This document shows positions 20,068 through 31,697 of a stretch of 64,000 nt of DNA, in pieces. The translations under genes and the position numbers were made by a program. The stretch is from contig CAVVMV010000019.1 of the NCBI GenBank assembly GCA_963749485.1, forward strand, positions 1-64,000, in the 5' to 3' direction. How positions within the stretch are numbered: the stretch's first letter is position 1; each line of letters begins with the position of its first letter. Source of the DNA: JAZGGS01 sp963749485. Its GTDB lineage: Bacteria; Bacteroidota; Ignavibacteria; Ignavibacteriales; Ignavibacteriaceae. The notes below the pieces were generated by a model, which saw only the letters and a program-made list of their open reading frames with translations, was not told where the DNA came from and ran no database searches.

Positions 20068-21156
20068 TCTTTATTTTGAAATTGTGGTGAAATAGCTTCA
20101 ATCATTTCATCATTCCATTCATGACCTTCTGCAAGCATTTGTCTTAGTTTAATAAAATCAACTTCCTGGTTACCTTTCGATCCTTCGTTAAATGCTCTAA
20201 AGCCTGCTTTAGCTTCAGTCATCATATTTAGAGCTAACCAATCCCTGTTGCTTTCCTTGTTCTTATCCCAATGTTCAAGTTTCTTTTTGCGTAATGAGTT
20301 TAATGTTTTGCTTAAACAATTAGGCATAAGGTACATAAGCTTTGTACAAATTCTTTCAACGGCTTTATCCAGCAAGGAAAGATCTATTTCACCGGATTTT
20401 AATAACTTCTTTTGCTTTCTCTTTTTCTTCACCTCTTTTAGGTGTTCCGTAAATTATCTCACCTTTTTCATTTACCCATTTATCTGTATAAACCATTGGA
20501 TTAGGAATAAAGTCACCATTTACTTTTAATGCAGGAACAATTTCAGTTATCAAACCATAACGTAATGCTTCGTGAGCGGACCAGGGATCACAAACAGTGC
20601 AGGAGTAAAAATGCTCTTTCAATACCAACAAACAATTGAAGGAAATCAGTTGAACCGCCATCGGGTGCGCTGCCATGTTTTGGACCTGCCTGCCCAAACC
20701 GTGCAAGGTCCTGTGCGATAGTAAAATCGCAAGCCATACCTATTTCCTGACCGCCGGCTATTCTCATTCCATTTACTCTGCAAACTACTGGTTTATCACA
20801 CATCAGAATTGTGGAAACCATATCATTAAAAAGCCGCATGTACTGTTTATATTCCTGCGGATTTCCTGCGTAATACTCAGCATATTCTTTTGTATTACCG
20901 CCTGTACAAAATGCCTTATCTCCAACCGCGTAAATACTACTGCAACAACACTTCTGTCATTGGAAGCTTCCCTGAATGCGAGGATTACTTCCTTAACTGC
21001 CTGCGTGGTGTATGAGTTATACTGCTTTGGATTATTAAGAAATATCCATGCATTGTACAACCCTTCAACCGGTTTACCTTCATTATCAAGGCATGGGCGT
21101 TTTTCAAAAATAATATCTTTGTATTTTACTTCTATTAAATTGTGATCTATTAACAT
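20064..21156 (-). CDS. oah: 6-oxocyclohex-1-ene-1-carbonyl-CoA hydrolase, frameshifted
   Basis: The ring-opening hydrolase (Oah/BamA), marker gene of anaerobic aromatic degradation; it gives 3-hydroxypimelyl-CoA. Four pieces carry the highly conserved family blocks in order: GKPVEGLYNAWIFLNNPKQY, YTTQAVKEVILAFREAS, MRLFNDMVSTIL, NGMRIAGGQEIGMACDFTIA, GQAGPKHGSAPDGGSTDF and a basic C terminus. About 364 residues in all, normal for the family. Frame changes fall near 20930, 20640 and 20420. It lies between the dehydrogenase and the hydratase of the same pathway. Confidence 0.93.
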
Positions 21157-21189
21157 GGCTATTCCATTCTTTATTTTTTAAATTTTTGA

Positions 21190-22254
21190 TTATTCTAAAT
21201 CGGGAACCAATACAGAACGTTTATTGTATTTATGTTCAAGTGTGTTTTTAAAAACTTCATTTATATTTGATAAAGGAAAAGTTTCCACAAATTGATCGAT
21301 TTTCAACTTATCTTTTGCAACCAGATCTAAAACTTCAGGATAGAGTTCCGGTTTGCATCCCCACGTACCAATCAGTTTTGCATCGAATGCCATTAAGTTA
21401 CTTAACCGTACTTCAAGCTTATCCATCGTAAAACCAACTATTGAAAGAGTAGATGCAAAACCAAGCAGGGCAAATCCTAGCTCCTGACCTGCTTTTGTGC
21501 CTGACATTTCAAAAATCTTCCAGCGATAAGGAGAAACTCCAATCTCTTTTGCTATTTCTCTTACTTTAGATTTTGTCGATTTAATATCGAGTTCTTTAAT
21601 ATTCAATGTTGCATCCGCACCATTCTGCTCTGCACTGTTAAGCTTATCATCACTTATATCAATTGCTAAAACTTTGGCGCCTAAAATTTTTGAAAGTAAT
21701 ACACCGTAAATTCCAATACCTCCCGCTCCAATAACTATAGCAAAATCACCTTCTTCCATCTCAGCTTTATTAATAACCTGGTAAGGGGTAGTAACCGCAT
21801 CGGCTATTACTGCTAATTTTTCAAGCGGGTACTTTTGCAGAACATTATCAGAAACTGCACAAAGATATTTTGAAGGAACTTTAATGTGAGATGCAAATCC
21901 GCCGTCAAAATCATTGCCAGGCATTAACTGTTTCTGGCAGATGTTACCTCTTCCCTTTTTGCAAAGTTCGCATTCACCGCAGGGAAGTACCGCCGGAATG
22001 ATTACATTTTTGCTTAACCAGTTATCTTGTCCGGCTACAACTGTGCCGCTTATTTCATGACCCAAAGTAAGTGGAAGCTCGTGCTTGGTTTTTACACCGT
22101 AGTGCCAGAAACTTAAATCGGTGTGGCAAACACCGCAGCCGGCAACTTTTACGAGCACTTCATTTTCATTTAATTCGGGAAAGGAGCTTTCGCTTAGTTG
22201 AAATTCCCCTTTAGGTTCGGTCATTTTCCAGGACGATATTTTACTTTCGCTCAT
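21190..22254 (-). CDS. had: 6-hydroxycyclohex-1-ene-1-carbonyl-CoA dehydrogenase
   Basis: A 354-residue zinc-dependent medium-chain alcohol dehydrogenase. Catalytic zinc ligands are in CGVCHTDL (about 37-44) and LGHE. The structural zinc loop is CGECELCKKGRGNIC. The NAD site is GAGGIGIYG. In the benzoyl-CoA pathway it oxidises the hydratase product before ring hydrolysis. Strong ribosome site GCAGGAGGTAGGTA before the ATG at 22254. First of the compact set had-oah-dch-thiolase-fusion. About 210 bases separate it from the molybdenum enzyme upstream, so an internal promoter is possible. Confidence 0.9.
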   Translation of the reverse strand: MSESKISSWKMTEPKGEFQLSESSFPELNENEVLVKVAGCGVCHTDLSFWHYGVKTKHELPLTLGHEISGTVVAGQDNWLSKNVIIPAVLPCGECELCKKGRGNICQKQLMPGNDFDGGFASHIKVPSKYLCAVSDNVLQKYPLEKLAVIADAVTTPYQVINKAEMEEGDFAIVIGAGGIGIYGVLLSKILGAKVLAIDISDDKLNSAEQNGADATLNIKELDIKSTKSKVREIAKEIGVSPYRWKIFEMSGTKAGQELGFALLGFASTLSIVGFTMDKLEVRLSNLMAFDAKLIGTWGCKPELYPEVLDLVAKDKLKIDQFVETFPLSNINEVFKNTLEHKYNKRSVLVPDLE

Positions 22255-22466
22255 TACCTACCTCCTGCTTTGACGATGTAAGATATTTATATTTTTAAAA
22301 ATCTCCACTAATAAAATAATAATAGCCATTCATTAATAAAACGAGCAATAATTAGAAATAGGGAAATAATTAGTGCAAATAACAACTCTTATTTTCTATT
22401 TAGCAACTTCCTTCGCTTCAAACTTTTTTTAAATTACAACCGATCACATTCAATTCTTTGTTAATA

Positions 22467-25269
22467 TTATTTCTTTTCTTTTTCCTTAATGGCATTAAGG
22501 ATTTTTTCAGGAGTAATGGGTAACTCTTTAATTCTTGCACCAATAGCATCTTCAACTGCATTGGCAATAGCGCCAAGCACAGGAAGAGTTGCTCCTTCGC
22601 CAACCTCTTTTGCACCAAATGGTCCTTCCGGTTCATAGCTGTCAACAATAGTTGAATCGATACGCGGGGTTTCAGCAGAAGTTGCAATTAAATAATTATG
22701 AAGATCGGCGTTAAGTAGTTTCCCGTTTTTATCGAACACTTCATCTTCAAACAAAGTTTCACTTAATCCCATCACTACTGCGCCTTCAACCTGTCCCTCA
22801 ACAGCCATTGGATTAATAGCAGTGCCGCAATCGTGAGCATCCCAAAAATCAAGCACTTTAACTTTACCGGTTTCCATATCAACTTCAACTTCGCAGACGG
22901 AAGCAGAAAATGAAAACGCAGGGGAGGTTCCTACAGCAGCACCTTTATATGTACCGCCCAATCCTTCGGGGGGTGAGTAATGTCCTTTACCAATAAGTGG
23001 GCCTTTTGTTGAAAAGTGTGTCGCAGCTCCTTCTTCCCACGGAATGAAATTTTCAGGATTATCTATTTCAAATATTCTATTTTTAACAGCAGTAAGTTTT
23101 GATTGATCCAATCCCATAATTTCTGATGCGGACTTTAGTACCTGATCTCTAATTTCTTCACCAGCCATTTTAGAAGCATTACCACCCATCAAAGTAACCC
23201 GGCTTGAATAAGCACCAAAACCGAGTGGGGTTAAATCACTGTCAGCAGATACAACACTCATCCTGTCCAAAGTTATTCCCATTGCTTCTGCTGCAGCTTG
23301 AGCAAGAACGGTATCAGAACCCTGTCCTATATCTGCATCACCAACAAAAAGAACAGCCTTTGAACCATCTTCCTGAACTTTTATTGTTGCATTGGAATGC
23401 GGAAATTTTGATCGGTAGATTGGATAACCGGCACCGGAAACAAATCCGCCGCAGCCAATTCCTATTCCCCTGCCCGGGGGAAGTTTTCCTTTCTTTTCAT
23501 TCCAGCCCGATCTTTTGCGAACCTTTTCAAGGCAAGCTGTTAATTCGCAGGAATGGATATCAAGATCATTGCATGTACGTGTTTCCGGCTGCATTGCATT
23601 CTTCAATCGAATATCAATATGATCCATCCCAATATCATCTGCAATCATCGATAGTAATGATTCAAATGCGAAGCGTGGATGCGGAGTGCCGTGCCCGCGA
23701 AATGCACCACATGGAGGAAGGTTTGTATTTACCCGATAACCATCATACTTATAGTTATCAAATTTGTAAAGAGTCGGCAACATCGATCCTGCATAATAAG
23801 TTGAAACAATACCAAAGCTTGAGTAAGCACCACCTTCAAGAACTGCTTTTTGTTTAACAGCTGTAATTGTTCCGTCTTTCTTCACACCAATTTTTAAATC
23901 GATGTACTGTTTATGACGACCCCTGCCGTAAAGGTACATCTCCTCCCTGTTGAATCTCATCTTAACCGGACAACCAACTTTTTTTGCCAACAGTATTGAA
24001 AGAATTTCCAGCATGTTAGTAGCAGCTTTTGCCCCAAATCCGCCCCCGCAGTTAGTCATTATCACTCTTATATCGCCGAGAGGCAAATTTAAAATGCGTG
24101 AAAGCTGATGATGAACATAATGAACAACCTGAGTTGAAGTATAAAGCGTTACCCTTCCGTGCCTGTCCCACTCAGCTATTGCAACATGAGGTTCCATCGG
24201 ATTTTGGTAAGTGCGGTTTCCAACAAATCTTTCTTCTCTGATGTGGTCTGCTTCAGCAAATCCTTTTTCAATATCACCAAAGTGATGATCTACACGGGTA
24301 TTGATATTGTTTTCATATTTATCATCGAAAAGGCGAGGGGCTCCATCTTTCATTGCTTCCATAGGATCGAATACTGCAGGGAGTTCTTCATACTCAACTT
24401 CAATTAGTTTGATGGCTTTATAACATGTTTCTTCATCTACTGCCGCAACAGCGGCAACTACATCGCCTACATATCTTACTTTATCTTTTGCAAGAACATT
24501 TTCATCATAACGCGGGGGCGAAGTACCGTAAGAAATATCGGTTACATCTTCACCGGTAAGTATTGCCTTCACACCTGGAAGATCAAATGCTTTTTTTGTA
24601 TTGATAGATTTAATTTTTGCATGAGGTAGAGGACTTAACAGCAACTTACCGTAAATCATATTCGGAAGTTTTATATCATCGGTATATAATGCCCTTCCAG
24701 TGGCTTTGTCCGGTGCATCTATCTTTGGTAGTCGTTTGCCAACAACTGATAGATTCATCGCCGATTTCTGCGGCTGGTATTCTATCTTTTTCGGTTCTAT
24801 TCCCTTCAAATAATCTTTTGCAACCTCAACTGCTTCAAATATTTTGGTATAGCCAGTACAGCGACATAGGTTGCCTGATAACGCTTCCTTTATTTCTTCT
24901 TCATTTGGATGCGGATTTTCATCAAGTAGAGATTTCGTTCTTAATATCATTCCGGGAGTACAGTAACCACACTGGATAGAACCTTTTTCAATAAAAGCTT
25001 TTTGGATAGGATGAAGTTTTTCTCCGTTTGCAATGCCTTCAATTGTAGTAACAGACTTTCCTTCCGCTTCAACCGCTAAGAAGAAGGCAGGAATTTACCG
25101 CTTTTCCATCCAATAAAACCGTACAGGCTCCGCAATCACCAAGTTCGCAGCCCTTTTTTGTTCCGGTTAGGTTAAGCTGCTCACGAAGCAGATCCAGAAG
25201 AGTATGACTTGGCTTTACCGCAAGTTCATATTGTGTTCCATTAACAATTAGATTAATAAGTTGCTTCAT
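22467..25269 (-). CDS. Fused [2Fe-2S]/molybdopterin subunit of a xanthine dehydrogenase-family enzyme
   Basis: About 933 residues. The N-terminal part holds the plant-type [2Fe-2S] motif CELGDCGACTVLLDG (about 41-55), then CGYCTPGMILR and LCRCTGY for the second cluster. It continues without a stop into the large Mo subunit (RLPKIDAPDKATGRALYTDD, GGGFGAK, CGAFRGHGTPHPRFAFES, GDADIGQGSDTV, GAKEVGEG with the base Glu). The two are separate genes in 4-hydroxybenzoyl-CoA reductase. One frame change lies near 25070. By context it may dehydroxylate or hydroxylate an aromatic CoA thioester; the substrate is not proven. Confidence 0.8.
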
Positions 25270-25278
25270 ATTCCGTAA

Positions 25279-26173
25279 TTATTTCTTCAATGAATCTTTC
25301 GCACGTAGAACCGCAGTGAGCACTGCACGCCGGGTAATCACTTTTACAATATGTACGGCGGTACATTGCACTGCCACGTATATCATCAATCGGCAATGTA
25401 TCTTTTACAGTTTCATCACCAACTTCATTTATTATTGATCCATCTTTTTCAAACTCTCTGAGTTTACAGCCGTTTAATAGATTACTAGCTTTTTTGCTAA
25501 TTGTTGGGATAGGAGCAACAGCACCGACAACTATGCAGGAATCAGTACAAACTTTGCCATCTGTTTTTATCATTACACTTACTGATGCAACCGATATAGA
25601 AGAAGCATCTCTTAAACCAAACTTCTTAAAGCAAATGCCTGTTCCCGGTTCAGGAAGAGGTACAATTATCTTCGTCATTAATTCTCCTTTGCCAATGGAA
25701 GTTTCTTTATGGAAGACGAAGAAATCTTTTAGCGAAACAATTCTTTTCCCATTCGTAGATAAAATTTCTGTAGAAGCATTGCTTGCAATAAGAATTGGAG
25801 CCATATCGCAGCAGGAAGCACCTGTGCATAGATTTCCTCCTACCGTTGCAGTATTTCGTATCTGGTCTGTGCCAATTTGTGATGCTGCTTCTGTTAAAGC
25901 CGGAAATTTTTCTTTTATAAATTTTGAATTTTTTATTTCATTATGAGTTACAGCAGCCCCGATTAACAGATGGTTTTCGGATTCTTCAAGTATTTTTAGT
26001 TCCTTTATTCCTGATAATGAAACAATATTATCATTTTGTCTTAAGCCCTTTTTTATTTCAACCAGTATATCAGTTCCACCTGCAATAGCAGCAGCATTTT
26101 CTTTGCTCTCAAGCAGCTTGCATGCTTCCTGCAACGTTGTGGGCTTATGATATATAAAATCCGGCAGATACAT
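25279..26173 (-). CDS. FAD subunit of the xanthine dehydrogenase-family enzyme
   Basis: About 298 residues with the FAD-binding motifs AIAGGTDILVEIK (about 31-43) and ATVGGNLCTG. It hands electrons between FAD and the FeS clusters of the fused partner that starts 10 bases downstream. The annotated-looking frame ends in a Cys-rich tail. One extra A near 25355 explains this: the other frame reads RRHIVKVITRRAVLTAVLRA and stops at 25279, a standard family ending. The 40-residue [4Fe-4S] insertion typical of HcrB is not present, so calling it 4-hydroxybenzoyl-CoA reductase would go too far. Confidence 0.82.
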
Positions 26174-26258
26174 TCTTGTTCTAATCTTTATTTAGTATAT
26201 AAATTCCCTCTGTAATAAAACCTTTTCTTATTAATAGAAAATTTAATTTGTAAGTACA

Positions 26259-27252
26259 TCAAAGATCCATAATGCTTTCTGTTGATTTTTGTTTTTCGCT
26301 TCTTGAATTAGACTTTTTATGAGAAATAGCTTTTACCAAATTTGTAAATGTAAGGTTAAGAGGGGTACGGATATAGTGCTTCCTTCCGTAATCAACTATT
26401 TTACCGTTCATATAATCAATTTCAGTTTCTTTGCCGCTGATTAAATCTACTGCGAGAGAGGGAAAGTGATCCCCTGCATTTTTAAGGTATCTTATACATA
26501 ACTTTACAAAGTTATCTCCTAATTTTATTTCTTCGGCTTTTGCTACTTCAATAGCTTCAAAAATAATCTGCTCAATTATTTCCAGAGTATCCGGATGAGC
26601 CATAGCTTCTTTCATAGTCAAATTAGATATAGCACAGAGAGGGCTAAGCGCTGCATTAAGAATTGTTTTTTCCCAAATTTTATCTGCGATAACAAAAGAA
26701 TCTTTTCGCAGTGTTTCCAGCTTAGCACCTGTAAGAGTTTCAGAGAGCCACTCTGCAATATCTGCTCTGGAATCATCGACCGATGCGATATAATTCGGGG
26801 GATTAAAAAAGGTAACATTAACTACGTTAGGTGCATGCAAATTACCTGCGAAGTTAACAACCATCCTTAATATTTGTGATTCATCAAAATGGCTGGTATA
26901 CTTTTCCCTGATATCAATACCATTTTGTGCACTTAGCAAGAATAAATTTCCACTGACTTGTTCTTTAATCTGATCCAGAACTGAATCAACATGATAAGCT
27001 TTTACAGCACTTATCAGAATATCAATTTCTTGATCAAGCAGTTCGCTTAGTGAAGAGTAAACATATTTAAAGAAAATGGTTTTTTCGAGTTTACCTGACA
27101 AGTTCAACACCATCATTTCTTATCAGGTTAATCTTCTTTTTCTCTATATCACAGATATGCACTTCGCAACCAGCTTCCTGCAAATGTGCTGCAAGGACCA
27201 GCCCAACAGGTCCTAATCCAATAATTCCGATTTTATATTTTTCAGGATCCAT
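26259..27252 (-). CDS. Ketopantoate reductase-like (ApbA/PanE family) dehydrogenase, frameshifted
   Basis: A roughly 330-residue NADPH-dependent dehydrogenase of the ApbA/PanE fold. The N-terminal Rossmann site is IGIIGLGPVGLVLAAHLQEAG. The frame changes near 27100 (IRNDGVEL, then SGKLEKTIFF). The C-terminal helical domain has KIWEKTILNAALSPLCAISN, where family members carry the catalytic Lys. In a degradation operon a true pantothenate role is unlikely; it may act on a 2-oxo acid or an unusual CoA thioester. The ATG at 27252 is preceded by GGAAT. Confidence 0.7.
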
Positions 27253-27412
27253 TTTATTATTCCATTTGTTGAACAAATGTTTTAATTGCTTTAGCTACGG
27301 CTAAAAAAAATTTAATAATTCCTTCTGAGATACTTTCAAATTCAAATGTAATCTATAAAATTATAAATGGTAATTAGAATTTCCAGCGAAAACTTATATT
27401 GCTATACTCCTT

Positions 27413-29495
27413 TTAGATTTTAATTCTGGCATCTACTGCCAAAACCTGATCTTTAAGTGCAATTATGGGATTCAAATCCATTTCCTTAATAACTGGTAAA
27501 TCGGTGACCAGTTGCGAAGTGCGTTGAATAATTTCAATAACACCATCTTTGTTTATTCCGATTTCACCTCTGATGCCGTCAAGCAATGCAGCAGCTTTAA
27601 TTGATGAGAGCATATCCTTAACTTCCATACGAGTAACTGGTGCAATTTTAAAGATTACATCTTTCAGCACTTCCACAAAAATCCCACCAATTCCGAACAT
27701 GATAAGGTGTCCGAGTCCAGTCTCTGCTTTTGCACCAACAATCAATTCTCTTCCACCGGGCAAATATTTCTGAATAAAAAATTTCATATCCGCTTCATCA
27801 AAATTTTTCTTCATTTCTTCTACAGCTATTCTTACTTCGTTTTTATCTTTAAGATTTATTGCAACTCCACCAACATCACTTTTATGAATTATGGATTCAG
27901 CATCAGCTTTGATTACAACAGGAAAACCTATTTCATTTGCAGCTTTTTCAGCTTCTTCAACATTACCTGCAATTTTCCAATCAGCAACAGGAATTCCATA
28001 AGCAGCAAGTACATTCGTAAACTTCTTTCGCATTAAGGATTTCACGATTTGAATTTTTTGCAGCAAATAGTATTGATTCTGCTTTACTTTTATTTACATC
28101 ATCGAAAAGTCTTAACCTTCACCTATTTTCCGTCTGCGTATTTCTCCAAAGCGAGTTAATGCGGCGAGTGCTTTCGCTGCCATTTCAGGAAAATCATAAC
28201 AGGGAATACCTCCCTCTTTCATAATCTTAGTTGTTTCTATCCACTGAGCTTTATCGGTCATGTAGTTACAAACAATAGGTTTCTTTTTCAGTTTGCTTAA
28301 CCTCAGCCATTTCTTTAGCAACGCTTTCAGTATCAACAAATGGAGGCGTAACAAAATTGATGTAAATGCTGTCTATTTGATCTTCTTCAAGCAGAGTATC
28401 CATCGCAGCACGGTAATGAGGTGCGGCAGCAGTTGCAAGCACATCAATAGGATTTTGGACGGAGGCTTCAGGATATAGTTTTTCCTTCAGAGAACTTTTT
28501 GCAATTTCTGAAAGTGGAGGAATTTCCAGTCCAAGATCAACAAGCTCATCTGTTGCAATTATTGCAGGTCCTCCCGTGTCAGTTATTAATCCAACACGAT
28601 TACCTTTTGGAATTGGCTGGTTCGCAAAAGCAATTGCAGCCTGGCACATTTCTTCTTCATCCCTGAAGGTTAATATTCCAGTTTTATTAAAAATAAGTTC
28701 AGTTGAAAGCCCAATTCCGGCTAATCCGCCTGTATGAGAAGTTGCAGCTTTTGCACCTTCTTCTGTCCTTCCTCCTCTCATCGCAAGAATAGGTTTTTTG
28801 GCTGCTACCTCGTAAGCCATTTCCATAAAACCTTTCGGATCAGCAAATCCTTCAACATACAATACAATCACTCTGGTTTGTTCATCATCGCCCCAATACC
28901 GTATAATCTCTTCTATTGAAATATCACACGCATTTCCGTTGGAAGCATAGTAACGCATTCCAACACCAAGATCAAAAAAGCGCTGCATGATAACTGCACC
29001 GACTCCACCACTTTGAGCAACAACAGAAATATGTCCCGGATCCGGATAGGTAAATGTAAAGTCGCAATAAGCTCTTACATCAGGATCAGAATTAATAATG
29101 CCCTGACAGTTTGGACCAAATATCCTTACTCCGTACTTTCTTGCTATAGTAACAACTTCTTTTTCCAGAGCTTCTCCTTCGGCACCAACTTCCTTGAATC
29201 CTGCACTATTAATAATAATAAACTTAACTCCTTTTTTTCCGCAATCTTCAACTGCCTGTGCTACAAATTTCGCTGGAATACTAATGTGTGCAAGATCAAC
29301 ATCTTCGGAAACATCAAAAATTGTTTTATAGGCTTTTACTCCCCTTACTTCATCTGCTTTTGGATTTATAGGATATATAGCTCCTTTAAAATCATAACGT
29401 AAAAGATTTTTTGTTATAACGTTGCCAATGGAAAGTTCTTTTGTGGATGCTCCTATAATTGCAACCGATTTAGGATTGAATAATGTATCTAACAT
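27413..29495 (-). CDS. Acyl-CoA synthetase (ADP-forming)-like, frameshifted
   Basis: About 694 residues in three pieces. Residues 1-450 form the alpha part. They hold the CoA-binding domain (FNPKSVAIIGASTKELSIGN) and the succinyl-CoA ligase-like domains, with the phospho-His in ATSHTGGLAG. The C-terminal part is the ATP-grasp beta domain (VADWKIAGNVEEAEKAANEI, GFPVVIKADAESIIHKSDVG, GRELIVGAKAETGLGHLIMF). Such enzymes convert acid plus CoA plus ATP to acyl-CoA, ADP and phosphate, or run backwards to make ATP. Frame changes fall near 28270 and 28060. No AMP-forming benzoate-CoA ligase is in the island, so this could be the aromatic acid activator. Confidence 0.8.
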
Positions 29496-29578
29496 CTAAT
29501 GAATTCTCCCTGTAGTATGAAAATTAGAGTTCAAAACCATATATAAATTTTCTTTACCTGTTTATCATCTGAAAACTA

Positions 29579-30829
29579 CTATGTTTTGTTTTCCTCCAGT
29601 TGTTCAATAAAAGCTTCAACATTTGTTTTAGTCTGTTCATCTGAAATTAATCTCAAATCGTTCAAGTCACCGTTGATGACAAGACTTGGAATACCTGTTT
29701 CTTTCTCAAGTCTTTGTGGCATACCGTAGCGATTATTAGAGTTGTTTGGACAAGTTTTGGCATCGTGATAGATTACTCCATCAATTTTAAAGAAATCAAT
29801 CATCCTTTTCATGTATTTCTCTTTAGCCTCATCTGATTTTACAATAAACAGTTCCGAGTATGCTTTTGCCATACTCGTAAATGGATCTTCAGGATCAAAA
29901 TCTGTAAATATCCAGCTATTGCAATAAGTGGAAGCTAGAACACATGCTTTTAAATTTGCAAATAATTCGGAATGTGCTCGAAGTCTTCCCCAAACCGGCA
30001 TACCTTCCCAATAAATCCGGAACTTTTCATCTTCAACTGCACCTTCATTGTTCTTAACTCTTTCTTTTAATTCTTTTAACAGAATTTTATAATAGTCAAC
30101 TGCTTGTTGAGTTCCTCTTAAAACTACTGCAGGTCCCATATGAATAGTTCCATCAAAGAATGTGAGGGGAGCTGGATGTGGCTGAAGCTGTTTCTAAAAC
30201 TTCTTTCCAAACTCAGAACATTCCCGTGATAGAGCTACAACTCTTTTAAGTTTCGCCATATTGAATTTATTACCTGAAATTTTTTCCAGCGGTTCGATTA
30301 AATCTTCAATCTGTTTAGCAATCGAGCTTACAACATTTTCATCAACATCAGTTGGATTTCTGTGTGTATGAATACCCAATAAAGGCACGTTAAGTTCTCT
30401 GGAGTACCACGCAAACCAATCTTTTACATCCCTGCATTGGTTTGTGTTATAAACCAATACATCTGGTTTGGGAACACTTTCTATTCCTTCAAATGCTTTT
30501 GATAATGGAGTAATCCCTTTTATATAAGCACCGATATCAGCAGTCAAGTAAGAACAGATGTCGGGAGAATAGCCAATAGCATTAGCGTTCGGAATTACTT
30601 CCGTTGCTAATCTGGAGGTTCCGAGTAATGCACCATGATTTTCCGGGTAATAAACAAGAAATCCCATTGATAAAAGCAGTTCTGCAGGACCGACACTTGT
30701 ACACCAGGCAATCTTTTTATCACCGGATTTTGAAGCTCTGTCTAATTCATAAAAATAGTCAGCCATGTATTTATTCATTGTTCCTGTTGCTTCTATTTTC
30801 CTGCGAGTTACTTTTTTTTCTTCACCCAT
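29579..30829 (-). CDS. 2-hydroxyacyl-CoA dehydratase/benzoyl-CoA reductase-family subunit (extra copy), frameshifted
   Basis: About 417 residues in two frames joining near 30190. It belongs to the HgdB/BcrC family that binds an FeS cluster between three domains. Visible Cys are in KIAWCTSVGP, YSPDICSYL, YNTNQCRDV, LKACVLASTYCNSW and YHDAKTCPNN. It is distinct from the two reductase subunits at 36650 and 37986 and has its own activase immediately upstream (30865). A single catalytic gene with its own activase resembles double-cubane cluster proteins more than a two-subunit dehydratase. That is inference from gene content. Confidence 0.72.
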
Positions 30830-30864
30830 GAAAAATCCTCTAGTTTAAAAAATATTTTACTAGT

Positions 30865-31666
30865 CTACTTAACTTCAATTGATTCTTTTTCCATAGCATA
30901 TAAAGCAGCACCGATTGCTCCGGAAAGCTGAGGGTAATCCGGAACCAATATTTTTCTGCCTATTATTTCTTCCATCATATTAACCAAGTAAGGATTATAG
31001 GCAACAACTCCTCCAGACATAACAACCTTTTCTGTAAATGACTCCATCTCCAATATTCTACTAACCACTGAGAAAAAAACACCTTTAATTATATCGGTCA
31101 ACTTTTTTCCCTGCTCTGATATTTTCCAAAACTTCTGTGGCAGAAAAAACAGTGCAGAAACTTCCTAATTTTATCATGTTTTCCGATTGACGTGCAAGAG
31201 CATCCATTTTTTCAAGAGGAATATCGAGTCGGGCAGACATCTCTTCCAGAAAGGCACCTGTTCCCGCAGCACATTTTCTATTCATTTTAAAGCTTGAGCG
31301 CTTTCCGTTTTCATCAAGCTTGATAATTTTATTATCCTGACCACCAATATCGATAACTGTAATTGCAGAAGGAAAATAATGATAGCATCCTTTTGCATGA
31401 CACCCGATTTCTGTAATAGTATCATGTGCAAATGATACGTTCTTTCTTCCATACCCGGTCGAAATTGATTTAACGATATCCTTTTTCTCAACATTTGCCA
31501 TTTTTAAAGATGTTTCAAGGCAAAGATTAGCAGTTGAAGTAAAGTCCGTACCTGAATTTTTTACGAAGTGTCCGATTATTTTTTTTTCAGAATCAAGTAT
31601 GACAACTTTTGTTCTCGATGCTCCAACATCGGTTCCAACAAATACAGCTTTTGAATTCGTATTCAT
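30865..31666 (-). CDS. BadF/BadG/BcrA/HgdC-type ATPase activator (extra copy), frameshifted
   Basis: About 266 residues, ASKHA-fold ATPase that delivers low-potential electrons to 2-hydroxyacyl-CoA dehydratase-type proteins. Motifs: VGTDVGASRTKVVILD (phosphate loop 1), STGYGRKNVSFA, VIDIGGQDNKIIKLD and RKCAAGTGAFLE, whose Cys, with a second Cys in LGSFCTVFSATEV, ligate the [4Fe-4S] cluster between two subunits. A frame change near 31095 is followed by MSGGVVAYNPYLV and SGAIGAALYA. It stands between a small unknown gene and the dehydratase-like gene, which is its likely partner. Confidence 0.82.
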
Positions 31667-31697
31667 TAATTTAATTTTATTATTAGTAGATCAATTA

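Noticed and set aside
25253..25360. Cys-rich C-terminal tail on the FAD subunit (CKSDYPACSAHCGSTC) that could be an extra FeS site
   Set aside because: The alternative frame after one extra A gives RRHIVKVITRRAVLTAVLRA, the normal end of the family, and a clean 10-base gap to the next gene. The Cys-rich reading is a frame artefact.
22467..26173. Firm naming of the Mo enzyme as 4-hydroxybenzoyl-CoA reductase (hcrABC)
   Set aside because: The FAD subunit lacks the [4Fe-4S] insertion and the FeS and Mo subunits are fused, so gene symbols were withheld.
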